Positions 21,477-33,030 of a DNA stretch of 64,000 bases are shown here, piece after piece. This DNA is from Tetrastigma voinierianum (lineage: Eukaryota; Streptophyta; Magnoliopsida; Vitales; Vitaceae), in the NCBI GenBank assembly GCA_016808115.1, contig JAEQBH010004430.1:43937-107936 (forward strand), written 5' to 3'. Position numbers and translations under genes: made by a program. Within the stretch, counting starts at the first letter, position 1. Each line of letters starts with the position of its first letter. The notes beneath the pieces were generated by a model, which worked only from the letters and a program-made list of their open reading frames with translations, ran no database searches and was not told the origin of the DNA.

Positions 21477-23467
21477 TCTTAACGAAGAAATTCAATTTCT
21501 GAAAGAGCAAAATCGTGAGCCCCGATACGAGAAGTTATTGAGCCCCGGTTAAAAATATGTAATTATTCTCTAGATCTCAGATAACGAAAATTTCACCGTT
21601 TGAATCGATACCGAAAAAATCGTTAGCACGTAAAATTTTGTAATATTGAGAGGCGGTCGGAGTGGCACATTTTTTGGGCATCGCGTTGGTCAAGTACTTG
21701 TTTCGATCTGACGAGAAAGTCTTATATATGCTGCTCATGTGCCATAAGAAATATTATAATGAAAATGTAATGGGCTGACAAATAGTGTAGAATGTCAAAA
21801 CTTGAAGAAAGAAGATAATTAATTAATTAAATTGACTTAGAGAGTCACTCTGAGACAAAAAAGTGAATAGTCTTCATCTCCTCAAATTGAAATAAGGCAA
21901 AAAACGTGAAAGGGAGGAGCAGAAACTTGCAGAACCGATTTTTTTTAGAGATTTCCTTTAGAGAGAGAAACTTCTCTCTAAAAATATAAGCCTTGATCAG
22001 ATCGTCGCGAGTCTTCGGGACAAGAAGGAGAAGCGTTCACAGCGGAGAAGCCGCATGGAATGCCGGATTTAGGAGTTTATCAAACTCCTTGAGTTAGGGG
22101 TTTCTCCCTACTTGAATTTTATTCATTCTTTAAGTGTTTTGTCGATGTTTGAGTCGAATGAGGCCGTGAGGGACGTCGATCGATCCCAAACCTTGGGGCC
22201 AGAATTAGTATAATTTTGAAACAAAAATTGGAGCCGGCCGTGTATGGAGTGCAATTTGGGTGCATTTTGTGATAATTGTATATTAAGGTTTGCTTGATAG
22301 CCATTGGGCGGAATGGCCGTGGTGCGAGTTCACTAAGGTGAGCGGATTGATTTGTGATTTTTCGGGAATAGTAATCGAGGGTTTCACTATTCCCGAAATA
22401 GTGTTCTCAAAATATATTTTGTGAAAATATGTGTTTGGCGAGTGGTTAAATTAAATTGCACCGTGTTTGATCGATAGCCGTGGGCTAATTTTGATGTTTG
22501 AAATGATAATTACATGACATGATTGTGTGATTGGATATTATGTGAATATGTGCATGTTTACATATTTGCATGTGATTAGACTGTATTGGAATGACAGACA
22601 TACATTCCATATGCACTGGAACATCCTAGGACTATAGGAGTTAGTTCATGAGACGAGTCTAGAGAAAATGGTTCGGAGGGTTGTCTAAAAATATTAATTA
22701 TCGTGGGGTAGTCCAAATTAAAAATATCAATCGTCGGAGCGGCCCAATTGATATTCATCGGTGAATCCACAAACAAATTAAATATATGTCGTCAGACGAC
22801 CCGATTGATATATATACATCGGAGGTTGTTCATAAACAAACAAAATAATAATTTTCATACGAGAAGCAGGCGAGTGTGATGGAATCGGTGAGGACTCGGG
22901 ATCACGGAGTTAATCGTAGACATTCAAGTAGGATCATGCATTTGCTTGAATGTGTGTTTTCGATGGAACATTGCTGGCAGCTTGGGTGGTGGAGTAGCTG
23001 CCAGGGCGATTCCACTGCGAGCATTGGCTAATACTGTCGGGGATATTATTTTGCAGTGCAGGGGGCATGCGGGGACGACTAGATCCTAGAGGCCAGGGAT
23101 TAGAAGAAGTAAGTTTGTGGCTTTGATGTGTACATGTATTAGAACTTTTTAAATTCCCAATGTATGTATTGTATAGGTAAAAACATATTAACTCTTGTAA
23201 CTGTTAGGTATATAGTTGGATTCATAGTTAGCATGTATATTGAGTATTGTTTATGGAGCCCCGAAAGAGAACGATTTAAACCATAAAGCTGTTATATTGG
23301 AATTTGTTTGGGACGGGGTTTTATACGGAGATACGTATTTGGGTAGAGCTCCCAGTACAAAGGAGACTCTGCCCGATTTTCGTGAAAAATGTTGGGTCAC
23401 CCGACATTCACGAGTATTCCGCGGGTTGACGGGTAGTCAACGGACCCTCGGGATTTGGGGCGTCACA
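21477..23467 (+). repeat. LTR Y4, complete plus-strand family Y 3' LTR
   Basis: About 1.99 kb, from the base after the polypurine tract to GGGGCGTCACA. The start is mutated from the family TGTAA to TCTTAA. It shows the CTCTAGATCTCAGATAACG block (21569), GGGGTTTCTCCCTACTT (22096), a region with GATTGATAT repeats (22740-22830), the AATTCCCAATGTATGTATTG segment (23152), and the end block with GGTAGAGCTCCCAGTACAAAGG and GTAGTCAACGGACCCTCGGG. It is the most complete Y copy and a good reference for the family. ACTGGTCTCC follows, a weak remnant of a tRNA-iMet primer-binding site. Confidence 0.7.
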
Positions 23468-23647
23468 ACTGGTCTCCATTGAGAAATGATAGAATGTGAT
23501 TAATCAAGTGAAATACTTGCGTGCATTAATAAGAGGTTATCAAGGATCAAAACTTGTTTTTGATCCCTTATTTTGATTTATTCTTTCTTAGTGAAATTTC
23601 ATTTGAAAATTTTTATTTATTTTTATATTAAATATTTTAAAATCTGA
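23468..23647. other. AT-rich flank, nothing recognised
   Basis: AT-rich sequence between LTR Y4 and the inverted unit. It contains a small palindrome TCAAAACTTG...TTTTTGATCC (23549-23570). No gene or element is seen. Confidence 0.5.
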
Positions 23648-24640
23648 CTTTTCTACCATTCACGGGGCCCACATTGACTTATTTGTAGAGATTGGTCCCA
23701 GATATAAAAGGGATTGCGTTGAAGCTGTGACAAATACATTGTCTCTTTGTAGTGGCTGAGACATTTGCAACATTAAACAAAACCAACTTTTGGGGGCACA
23801 ACTTTCACTTTCTATCGACCTGAGACCAGCACAAACACAATACACTTTCTCTCTCTCTCTCTCTCTATCTCCCAAAACTAAAACAAAGGGACAAACAAAA
23901 GAAATGGAAGCGAGATCCTTTCAAACCTGATACATAAATCAGTTACTTGAAATATTAATCGGGGTGACTCGATTTAGTTTGAGTAAATAACATTCGACTT
24001 AGTATTGGTTTCATCCCGGGGTTTAAATTCTACTCATCACATCTTGTTGTTGGTTGTAGGGTTCATTAATGTAGATCCACGGTTGTCTTGATAGAAAATA
24101 TCATAAACTGATTGATGGGGATATTGGGGATGCGAGATCGAATGACAACTGTAGTGAAAGAGCATGCTCGACAAACAATCAGTGGGAGATAGAGCAACGG
24201 TAGGATAATGAGGGTAAGCATACCAAAAGCAATGCTACGCGGGAAGTGAGAAAGTATGAATGAAACAACGGCGAAGGCGGGGATTTCGTCGCGGACAAAT
24301 GTGGAGTGAGCGAGTCTGCGAAGATGGTGAGTGGGGGGACTTGATGGAGACAAGGAAAAGGTTAATAAAGCGGACAAAGGTAAAGGGTTTGCTCCAGTCA
24401 TCCTTCCCAACTTACCCCTCCTCCTTCCTCCTCCTTATTTGGAATTTGGGAGGGGTTTCACGGAGTTAATCAAATACCACCATGCACAACCTCATATCGA
24501 GTAAAGCACCATGATTAATTCACTCTCACCCAGACCAAGGAATGTGGAGGGTTTGCAAGGTGGGTGGTACGTGGATCATATATAAAGCACAGAGAGATTG
24601 ATAAGATTCAGCCTATGCTTTCTTTTGGGAAGAAAATGAA
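23648..24640 (+). pseudogene. Gene-like inverted unit, left copy
   Basis: Left arm of an inverted duplication. In plus order: a promoter-like part with TATA motif GATATAAAAGGG (23700-23712), CACAAACACAATACACTTTC then a CT repeat (23849-23868), AAACAAAGGGACAAACAAAAG and an ATG at 23904 that closes after eight codons, a second block (24056-24215) ending at a splice-donor-like AGGGTAAGC (24211), and a third block with a frame from 24343 (METRKR...SSFLLLIWNLGG) stopping at 24469. The same blocks occur in the same order on the minus strand at 25825-24870, at roughly 65-75% identity by eye. Leader, donor site and frames suggest a duplicated gene or captured gene fragment. I recognise no protein family, and this copy is broken. 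Confidence 0.45.
23700..23712 (+). promoter_or_regulatory. TATA-like motif upstream of the left gene-like unit
   Basis: GATATAAAAGGGA stands about 200 bases before the first ATG and 140 bases before a CT microsatellite of the kind frequent in plant 5' leaders. The right copy has TATTTCCAAGGGA at the same place, so the motif is not conserved. Confidence 0.4.
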
Positions 24641-24869
24641 TGACGAGTATGATGCTAAAAAGGATAAAATTTAGTTCGTGCTTTTGGGAAGAAAAGGAAT
24701 GATGAGTATGATGCTTGGAAGAAAAGGAATTACGAGGAAGAAAAGGAATGGCGAGTATGATGGCAGAGGAATAGAATTATCTTAAGCGGCATGTCCGGAT
24801 GTATATTCCTTTTTCTTCGAAGCATACTACTCGTCATTCCTTTTCTTCGCAAATCATTCACCTATTCAA
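24641..24869. repeat. Central repeat-rich loop of the inverted unit
   Basis: Short direct repeats of GGAAGAAAAGGAATG plus GAGTATGATGCT: plus-oriented at about 24637, 24691, 24717 and 24738, and in reverse complement at about 24812 and 24832. The centre of symmetry lies near 24770, so the arms would fold into one long imperfect hairpin with this array as its tip. Confidence 0.6.
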
Positions 24870-25825
24870 GCATCATATAGTCATTCACTTTCTTCTCAAG
24901 CTGTAGACAAATTTTATCGCACCCGACATCATGCTGGGTCATTCGACCTATTTCACAGCGAGCTGAATCTTATCAATCTCGTAGCTATATATGATCCATG
25001 TACCACCCACCGTAAAAACCTCCACGTTCCTTTGATTCAACTTGAGAGGAAGTGGAGAGTGTCATGGTGCTCCGCAGATATGAGGTTGTGCATGTGGCTT
25101 GACCAGCCTGATAGCCTCCCAGTAAAATGAGGAAGGCGAGCGAGTAAGGTTGAAGTAACAGGCAGCCTCTTTGTCCTCGCGCTTTCTTCATCTCCATTGA
25201 AATTTCCTCTCACCATGCTTCGGTACTACGTTCACTCCGCAAATCTACTTGTTTGAAAAACAATAAGCCAGCTCTCCCTTCAGCTGTTCATTCGTAAACT
25301 CCTTTCACTTCCAGCGAAAGCTTATATTTACATTATGCTTACCTGTTAACTACTGGCTGGTATATCTCCCAGCATTAATTTGACATGCTTTCTTCATGAG
25401 CACGGGTTGTCGTCATCCGCATCCTATCCCCAACAATCAAGGACACATAATCATTCATCGGCGCGGCCGAGTAATGAACCTCTGATGGCAAGCAGTTGAT
25501 GGCCTCGAGCGAGCCCAAACAACTTTGACGACAAGTTACCGGCCGATGCTGGCTCACCAACGATTATATTTCAAGTAAGCTCAGATTTATATATTGTGTT
25601 TGTAATGAATCTGCTATTCACTTTTGTTCCCTTTGTTTAATTTGGGAAAGAGAGAAGTGCATTGTGTTTGTGTTGGTCGAGTGGAAGCAGAGAAGACCCC
25701 AGGTTGGTTTTGTGTAATGTTGCAAATTTCATCAGCTACAAGTGGCAATATTTGTGCGAAGCCAACAATCCCTTGGAAATACAGGTTAGAGATCTCAATG
25801 TGAGCCTAATATGTGGAAAAAGAAT
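24870..25825 (-). pseudogene. Gene-like inverted unit, right copy
   Basis: Right arm, read on the minus strand from about 25825. It has the leader with CACAAACACAATGCACTTC (about 25650), a block open from 25560 to 25375 (includes LGSLEAINCLPSEVHYSAAP), a conserved donor-like ACAGGTAAGC (25337-25346), and a frame with ATG at 25197 to TAG at 24985. That 70-codon frame starts MEMKKARGQRG, then a hydrophobic run SLAFLILLGG, then ends FYGGWYMDHI. The basic start plus hydrophobic core resembles a signal or membrane anchor. The left copy keeps the start, hydrophobic part and the GGATCATATATA end but is frameshifted. It may be two exons of one small gene or unrelated remnants; no family is recognised. 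Confidence 0.42.
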
Positions 25826-28204
25826 CAAGGTACAAATATTTAATATAAAAAATAAATAAAAATTTTCAAGAAATTTCACGACAGCAACTCATCATATGAA
25901 TCATAAACAGTTTTGTCATTGACAACCTATTATTAATGCACCGCAATATTTGGCACATCACATCCTATCATTTCTCAATGGAAGACGACTCTGAATACTT
26001 TTGGAAATATGCCCTCTTCATGTTGCCTAATTTATTGTTTCCTAAGTTACTCGGAAATAATTTTCGACTAAGGATAAAAAACTAGAGAATAATTTTGTGA
26101 ATTATTAGAGAGTTATTGTTAGAGTACAAAGTACTTGCATCATTTTCAAGGAGGGAAAAAGTAAAAGGGGGTAGAGTATCTTAAGCTATGCTTGGTCTTA
26201 GGGAAAGTCATAAGGAAAGGAAAAAATATATTGACTTATATTTGGTTTGGATGTATGATGACAAATAAATATATAATTAAATTTAGTTAGGCATTTATAT
26301 AATTTTAATAATAAAACATTCTTCCTCTTAGAATGAAGTGCTTTTTGTGAAAAATTGAGGACACCCTTATTCCATTAATATAATTGTTACAAGAATGAAG
26401 CGCATTTATATATATATATATATATATATATGATCAAGTATGAATAAGTGAAAAAGCACAATTGACAAAGCGGCATGGTAAGTGAAGATAAATCACAATG
26501 CTCCGATCCATAAATTTCAAAACCAAAAAATAAAAAGTAAAACTCAATAAGAAATATTGTTTTTTATTTGCCTAGATTGATTTTATTTATTTTTTTAATT
26601 CTCATATATAATAAAAAATTGAATGAAAAATAATGAAGTTCTCGCTCATTAAGCTTAATTACTATTGCTATATATTGCTTAGCAATCCCTAAACTTATTA
26701 GTTTTCCATTTCCATTAGGGACCAAATTCCCACAGCAAGTCAATGGGGGTGGATAATGGATTGGGATTACGTTTTGAACATCCTTGCCTATTCGGGCACA
26801 TATTTTACTTATTAATCACATTTTTCTAAACTTGAAAAATGATAAATTAAAATTATTTTTAGACCATTAAAATTAAATTAAAAGAAAAAAATTCAGTCAA
26901 ATACAACTTAAGCGCTCAAAAATAGAAATAACAATTGTGACTCAATCTTCTCTTCATGCAACACTCCGATTTAAATTCTAGTGTTAATGATGTGGGATTT
27001 TTAAGACATCAAGTAATGTTATATTTTATAAAATTGGATATATTGTATTTGCTTGATGTGGAAAAGGGTTAAAGTTAAAACCTTTTTTTTCTTTTGAGAG
27101 AAAGTAAAACTAACTTAAAGAATTAAAATCCTCAACGGGAAAAGAAGAAAAAAGTTTTTTTCCAACCATGAATGATGACAAGAATACTTTTGTAAATAGC
27201 CTAATTCCCAAAGCCCTTTTGTTCTTGTGAAAGTTAAAGAGATTTAAGCTATGATTTTGCCAATCTTCCCTATCCATGCAGTAGGATGCATCTTTTTTGT
27301 GATTTCCATATCAATTTGGAAATGTTTAAATTGCATGAAATTATGACCTTTTTTTACACTATGGAAGAGCTTTCAGAAATTATTAAAAAAGAAGAAGAAA
27401 TACAATGATGAAATAAAAATGGAATATGAGAAAGCAAAGTAAAGGAGAGTTTAATTAACGAGGATATGAATAAAGAAATAAATAAATAAAGATTACAAAA
27501 GTCATACTCTCTCACGCCAACATTCGCACGATTATCCTCCAAAAAGGGTATATATGAAATTGAGATATGATAGGTAAATTGGACATTAAACGCCTGTAGA
27601 TCCTTACGCTATGGTAAACGAAGGAAATTAATGAGACAAGAACAAAATAACTCTGATTATGTTGCCCCCTTATGTTAGAGTCATATCGAGCAACACAACC
27701 TGAATTATTTTGTTAATGATTCAAAAAGTTATAAAACTTTTCGAAATATACATATATATATATGAAGATGTTTTTTTTTTTTTTTTTTGGGGGAAGTGTT
27801 GACTTGTATAGGGTTAACTAAATAATTTTTGTTATTCTACATGTAAATGAGTAGCATAACGAGTGGTAAGTCGGCCCTTGAATCCAATGAAAACAAACTA
27901 TATTTGTTTGTGTGTAAAGTAAATTTAGACATGGTCAATTTGAATTCATGTCTCGAATTCGATTTCATTAGTGCGATTGTTAAAGGATATAATCCATGTT
28001 TGTCTTCACCATCGCGTAATGGCAGACCCACGCTGAAGTAGTATGAATTTCATTTGTAGTATTGTGTTTGAATTGGATCTTTGTTCTTCTATGTTGAGAT
28101 TTAATACGGAAATCAACAAACAAATATCCCAGATCATTGATTCAAACTCATCTCTGATAATAAAATAATAATAATAATAATATATATATATTACATACCG
28201 TTTG
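25826..28204. other. AT-rich intergenic DNA
   Basis: 2.4 kb of AT-rich sequence with no supported gene or RNA. It contains a (TA)n run (26406-26431), a poly-T (27771-27788) and an (ATA)n/(TA)n run (28163-28190). The short frames at 27354-27542 and 27837-28041 show no family resemblance. It may be old retroelement debris beyond recognition. Confidence 0.5.
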
Positions 28205-28733
28205 AAGAACAAGCAGCCATGAGAGATTTCCCTTTAATTTATAGATCTTAAATCCTTGATCTCTTCTTCTCCTTATCAAACTTTGTATGAAATTGTTTTA
28301 CGTAATTGATGGAAGAGTGCCTTAACCGCACATGAAGGGGTTTCTATATATTACTTATTGATAGGAGAAGATGGCTAAGAATAAACGTTCAAAAACCGTT
28401 CTAAGTGTGGTCGAATAATGTTCTATAATAGATTATATTTATTATAAATAATAGCTACATTCTTATAATAAATTATATTTATTATAAATAAATTCATTAT
28501 TATAATAAATTATATTTATTATAAAATAGCAATTCTTATAATAAATTATATTTATTATAAATATTGTTCTTATAATAAATTATATTAAATATAATTTACC
28601 CACTCCATCAAGGGTAAATATCTTCATAACAGTTTAAAGATATTGGGTATTCTTTTAATTGGCTAAATACTAGGTTAGTAGGCCACCCACTTAATTTTAA
28701 TGTGGAAATAACATTCTCCCATAGCCCGCTCAT
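28205..28733 (-). repeat. Copia 3' LTR, minus strand
   Basis: Starts on the minus strand at 28733 with TGTTATTTCCAC, right after a polypurine-type GGGCTATGGGAGAA (28734-28747). It holds five AT-rich palindromic repeats (28424-28590) in what would be U3, a TATA-like GTAATATATAGAAACC (about 28341-28356) and a leader with GAGAAGAAGAGATC. The far end is uncertain: I place it after CTTGTTCTTCAAA (28205), but it could extend to about 28155, where TTATCAGAGATG resembles a primer-binding site. Confidence 0.55.
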
Positions 28734-29079
28734 GGAATTATGAAAACTATAATATATAGAATATATATTGGAAAATAAATTTGACACGTGATCATGTTTT
28801 CAATAAACTTAGCCAATACGTCCAAAATCATATACCATAATATTGAATCAGTTTAGATTATAAATGCGAGTCATGGCGGTAACATGACCATAATGTCATG
28901 TTTCCTTCCATGCACCACACATCAATAACCCTTACTAACCAGTCCGCAATGCCAAATAGCCGTAATTTTGTCTTGTCGGGACCGATTCTTATTTTATCGA
29001 ATAATAAGCATTACCCATAATTAGAAAACAAGAATAAACATAAACAATTTTAATCGCAAATTGTCCAATTACATAACCA
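28734..29079 (-). other. Copia 3' untranslated region and polypurine tract
   Basis: AT-rich stretch between the RNase H stop and the copia LTR, ending on the minus strand in GAGCGGGCTATGGGAGAA, the expected purine-rich primer site. Confidence 0.55.
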
Positions 29080-31448
29080 CCATTCATTGTCTATTCATAT
29101 TATGGATTACTCAAAGGCCCATCCTCATAACATGTTCTTTATATGCCTTTAGGTAATCCTTTGGATTAATCGGATCAGCGACCGTAAGTGTGGCCTTTAA
29201 TATTTTCAATTTGACACTTGTTGTTTCTAGAATCTTTCTTTATGACTAAATACCACTTTAAATCCATGTGTTTGATCCACTAGAAAATTTGCCATTCTTA
29301 TAGAAGAAAACAATTGCGGTGTTATCACAATATATTCTCGAGTTTATGATAAAGTCGACAACACCAAGCCTGAGACAAAATTCACAACCGTAAAGCATAA
29401 CTTGAAGCTTCAAAACAAGCAACAAACTCGGCCTCCATCGTGGATGAAGCAGTAATTGACTGTTTTTCACTCTTTCACGAGATTGCCCCATTTGCTAGCG
29501 TAAAGACAAATCTTGAAGTTGACTTTAAGCTATCGAGACAACCACCATGTCGAGAATCAGGAGTAGGCAACATAAATTATTCGGATCTTATATTGAGCAT
29601 ATAATCCTTTTTTTTCCCTTGTAAGTACCTCACTGACCTTCTTTGCGACTTTCCGGTGTTCGAATCACGGGTCCTTTTGGTATCTTCTAGCATCCTGCAA
29701 GCCAAAGGCTTTATATCCGGTCTTGTACGTATTTGCGTATCGAGCTCCCACCGGTGATGCATAAGATTTTCTTCATTTGCTCCTTTCCATGTTATTCCTT
29801 GAGCCTTTGCATTTCTGCTTTACATATTAAATCTCTCCTAAAACCCGATCAATATATCCTTTCTGAGATAAACCTAGCACTCCTGAGTTAGTCCCTAAAG
29901 ATCTGATACCCGTCTTTATAGTTTCTACGCATTATCAAACATGAGTTTTAGAGATATTCCTTTGTCCTAATAAAAGCAGAGATCCACTGCTAGCAAGCAA
30001 AAATATCATCCACATGCATTATAAAATATAAACTTACATCCCACTAACTTTCAGATATATACAACGATCAACAATATTTCTCTTTAAATCAGAAAGATGT
30101 AATGGTATGATTAAACAATATACCCATTTAAGGCTTATTTAAGGCAAGTAAATGGATTTCTTTAATTTGCAAACTAGAGTGTTCATTTCTTTCTTTGTGA
30201 ACGCCGGGTTGTTCCATGTCGATATCTTCATCCAAATTCCCATTTAAGAATGCAGTTTTCACACATCCATTTGATGTAACTCCTAAATCAAAATGAGCTC
30301 TGAAGTGCCATGATGATTCATGAATCTTTCTTGGAAAATGGAGAAGGTATCTTTGTAATCGATACCTTCCTTTTAGTGAAACCTTTAGTACTAAGATTCT
30401 GGCCTTAAATCATTTGATATTGCCTTTGCATTGCTTTTGTCTTAAAGACCCATTTATAGACAGGGTTTACAATATTATTAAGATTCGATGAGATCCAGAT
30501 TTTTCTTAGTTATGGGCCATAGATTTCAACTCTTCATTCATAGCTTCCATGTTTACTAGAATCATCACTTTCCATGGCTTGTGAAAGCGAAACCGAATCC
30601 TTCCTTATCGAATATCAAAATCAAATTCCTTGTAAATACCACACATAATCATACGTAATGTGGTCTCCTTTCTCTATGGGATCGGCATTTTCAATGGGTA
30701 TTCTGTTGAATAAACATCTCTGTATGCTCATTCCTCAGACTTATTTGACTGGGTTGTAGAAAGGTTAATAATTCTAGGAATAAAGTGGGACCTCTCTATA
30801 TCTTCCAACATCTACCTTTCTTGGTTCATTACTCCACTAATTTCGCCATTCTCTAAGAATATATTCTGGTTTCAACTATTCTCATATTGTGGTTAGGACA
30901 ATAAAATCGTACCACTACGATTTATCCGGATAACTTGATGAAATCTCCGGATATCGTTCTTGAATCAAGCTTTTCTCATGTGGGTTATAGATTCTTACTC
31001 CATTTGGACAACCCTATATGTATGTCTCAAACTAAGGTTTCCTACGGTCCATAACTTCGAGGAGTTTTGGAGCTTACTAGGAACTACATTGAGATATACA
31101 TTGCGAGTTTAAGGCTTCACCTCACAATGAAATAAGTACAGAAGAGTAACTCATCATACTCCTAACCATTTCCATTAATGTGCGATTACGCCTTTCGTGA
31201 CACCATTACCAACTGTGGTGTACCGGGCGTGTGTATTGAGCACGAATGCCATGCTTTTCGAATTTGGCAAAGGACTAGGATTTTGTCAGATTCTTCATAT
31301 TTGCCATAATATATTCCGCCTCGATATGATCTCCCACGAATTTTAAATACTTTTATCTAATTATGTCTCGACCTCTGTTATGAACATCTCGAAGATGTCA
31401 ATGGCCTGAGACTTTTTATGCATTAGATAAACATAACCATAACGAGAT
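29080..31448 (-). pseudogene. Ty1/copia pol: integrase part, RT and RNase H, decayed
   Basis: Read on the minus strand from 31448. Integrase core C-terminal half starts with RYGYVYLMHKKS (about 31440) and keeps a SERR..TLLDMVRSMM-like region (31190-31120) and IWG-like linker residues. RT follows, with SKKDS..IIMAL (30330-30300), FKEKYC (30080), the active site as MHVDDIF (near 30015-29998; the usual Tyr is replaced by His but both Asp remain), and RSARF-like thumb residues. RNase H has LQGKKKDYML (29615-29585), RIYCDNTAIVFF (29345-29310) and TVADPINPKDYLKAY to EHVMRMGL (29195-29110) before the stop. Domain order IN-RT-RH is diagnostic of copia; the motifs fit a Tork/Tnt1-like clade (inference). 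Dozens of stops and frameshifts. The 5' half, including gag and protease, is missing because LTR Y5 replaces it at 31449. Confidence 0.8.
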
Positions 31449-32280
31449 TGTAAAACCCGAGAAAATTCTAATTTTCTGAGAAAGGGTAAAATAGTAATTT
31501 CGTTCAAAATTCATAATTTTTCTAGACCTCGGATGATGAAGCAGACTTCACCGTTAGGTCGTCTACGTGAAATCTAAGCTACCACATCTAATTTCGTCGA
31601 ATTAGGGGCAGGTGAGTTTCATGTTTTTCGAGACTACCCAGGGTAGTGCGGGACATGTGGCGCAATTGAGTGGCTCAAGATGAGACATGAAGTGTCAAGT
31701 GGAAAATTTGAGGTCAAACAAATGGCTCAGTAGGACCCAAAGGGCGTTTGGCAACCTTACGTAGTTTGGAAATCCAAGGTAGATGGATAAGGTGATAAGG
31801 GTAATCCAAGGAGCTACTTAGAATTGAATGATGGCGAGTGAGAGGACATCTCACTTGGCTCCTATCTTCTCCCAACCGGTTGGAAGAGATGAGGAGGAAA
31901 GAAAGCCAGTTGAAAGAGAGGGTTTTAGAGAGATACGCTACTCTCTAAATTTCTCTGCTTGATCGGTTAGGCGGTTTTGGAGGCCAGACAAGGAGAGTTC
32001 ATCCTCATAAGCGGGGGCTTCAGTATAGAAAGCCGAATCGGGAGTTTCGACAAACTCAAGGGTGAGTCTTCTCCCTACTTTTAGTTCTTTTCGCAGGGTT
32101 GTGTGGTGGTTGTTTTACCCTAAGGGGAAGGGTTGGTTGCATTTTGAACCATGAGAAGCTGCCACATTGTGGTAGTACACATGAACCGGACTTTAGAACA
32201 GGTTTTTTGGTGGGAAAGAAAGGGAATTTGGTAGTGATTCCTTCTGATAAATTGTAGCCACGTCAATGAACATGATGTTT

Positions 32281-32590
32281 GTGCACCTCATTCAGTGCAC
32301 CTCAGCCAATACACCTCAGTCAGTGCACCTCAGCTAATACACCTCAATCAGTGAACCTCAGTCAGTGCACCTCAGTCAGTGCACCTCATTCAGTGCACCT
32401 CAGCTAATACACCTCAGCCAATGCACCTAAGTTAGTGCACCTCAGCAAATACACCTCAGTCAGTGCACCTCAGTCAGTCCACCTCAGCCAATACACCTCA
32501 GTTAATGCACCTCAGCCAGTGCACCTCAGCCCGATACACGGTCGGTGCACCTCAGCCGGTTGCACCTCGGTGATGCACCTCGGTAGGGTC
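32281..32590. repeat. 14-base minisatellite in LTR Y5
   Basis: About 21 degenerate units of CACCTCAGTCAGTG, with common variants CACCTCAGCTAATA and CACCTCAGCCAATA. Two unit types alternate over much of the array, hinting at a 28-base higher-order unit. The short frame across 32435-32638 is only this repeat translated. Confidence 0.9.
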
Positions 32591-32624
32591 GGTCATTTCG
32601 GTGAGTCAGGTCGATCGGTGGGGT

Positions 32625-32975
32625 TTGACTATGTGTGACCTCCAACTTCGGAAGGTCATGACTTCTTCGTCTGACCTCCGTTTTGGGTGTTCTTGGACTC
32701 TATGGAAAGCCCATTGAGTCAAGAATCCATTCATATGCCTGAAGAGGACAATAGGTGAGCTCTGATAGATCAACTGAGCTCGGACAAGTCAGGACACCTC
32801 GGTCAGTCCAGGTCAGCTCGATCGGGTGTGACTACGTGTGACCTCCAACTTTGGAAGGTCATAACTTCTTGATCCCGAACTCAAAATTTGGTGTTCTTGG
32901 ACTCTATGGAATCCCATTGGAGTCAGATTTCATTCATATTCTGAGGAGGACGCATTAGAGAGGTCGAGTAGAATT
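32625..32975. repeat. Tandem duplication of about 190 bases in LTR Y5
   Basis: GTGACCTCCAACTT-GGAAGGTCAT, TTCTTGGACTCTATGGAA and AGTCA..ATTCATTCATAT appear in order at 32634-32740 and again at 32838-32945, with further CACCTCGGTCAGT units between them. This is a two-copy tandem repeat downstream of the minisatellite. Confidence 0.75.
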
Positions 32976-33030
32976 ATGGCAGCTGGTTGGCTCGGAAGAG
33001 GTAAGTTAGCTCGGTGGGTTTAACTACGAG

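Larger units (their letters stand above)
31449..33030 (+). repeat. LTR Y5, plus-strand family Y-type LTR, truncated
   Basis: Begins TGTAAAACCCGAGAAAATTC at 31449, inside the copia integrase, and follows the family Y plan: CTCGGATGATGAAGCAGACTT (31528), AGTGAGAGGACATCTCACTTGG (31838), GAGTTTCGACAAACTCAAGG (32042). It differs from other copies by a 14-base minisatellite (32281-32590) and a roughly 190-base tandem duplication (32625-32975). It ends where LTR Y6 starts. It is closest to LTR Y11, which shares the ATCTCACTTG block. Confidence 0.65.

Noticed and set aside
24066..24410. 114-codon minus-strand frame as a host gene
   Set aside because: It is antisense to the left gene-like unit, whose leader, donor site and second copy all support the other strand.
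25826..28204. tRNA, snoRNA or miRNA genes in the intergenic stretch
   Set aside because: No tRNA arm pattern with A and B boxes, no C/D boxes with guide, and no clean 21-base hairpin could be seen by eye.
32435..32638. 67-residue repetitive protein
   Set aside because: It is a translation of the 14-base minisatellite.
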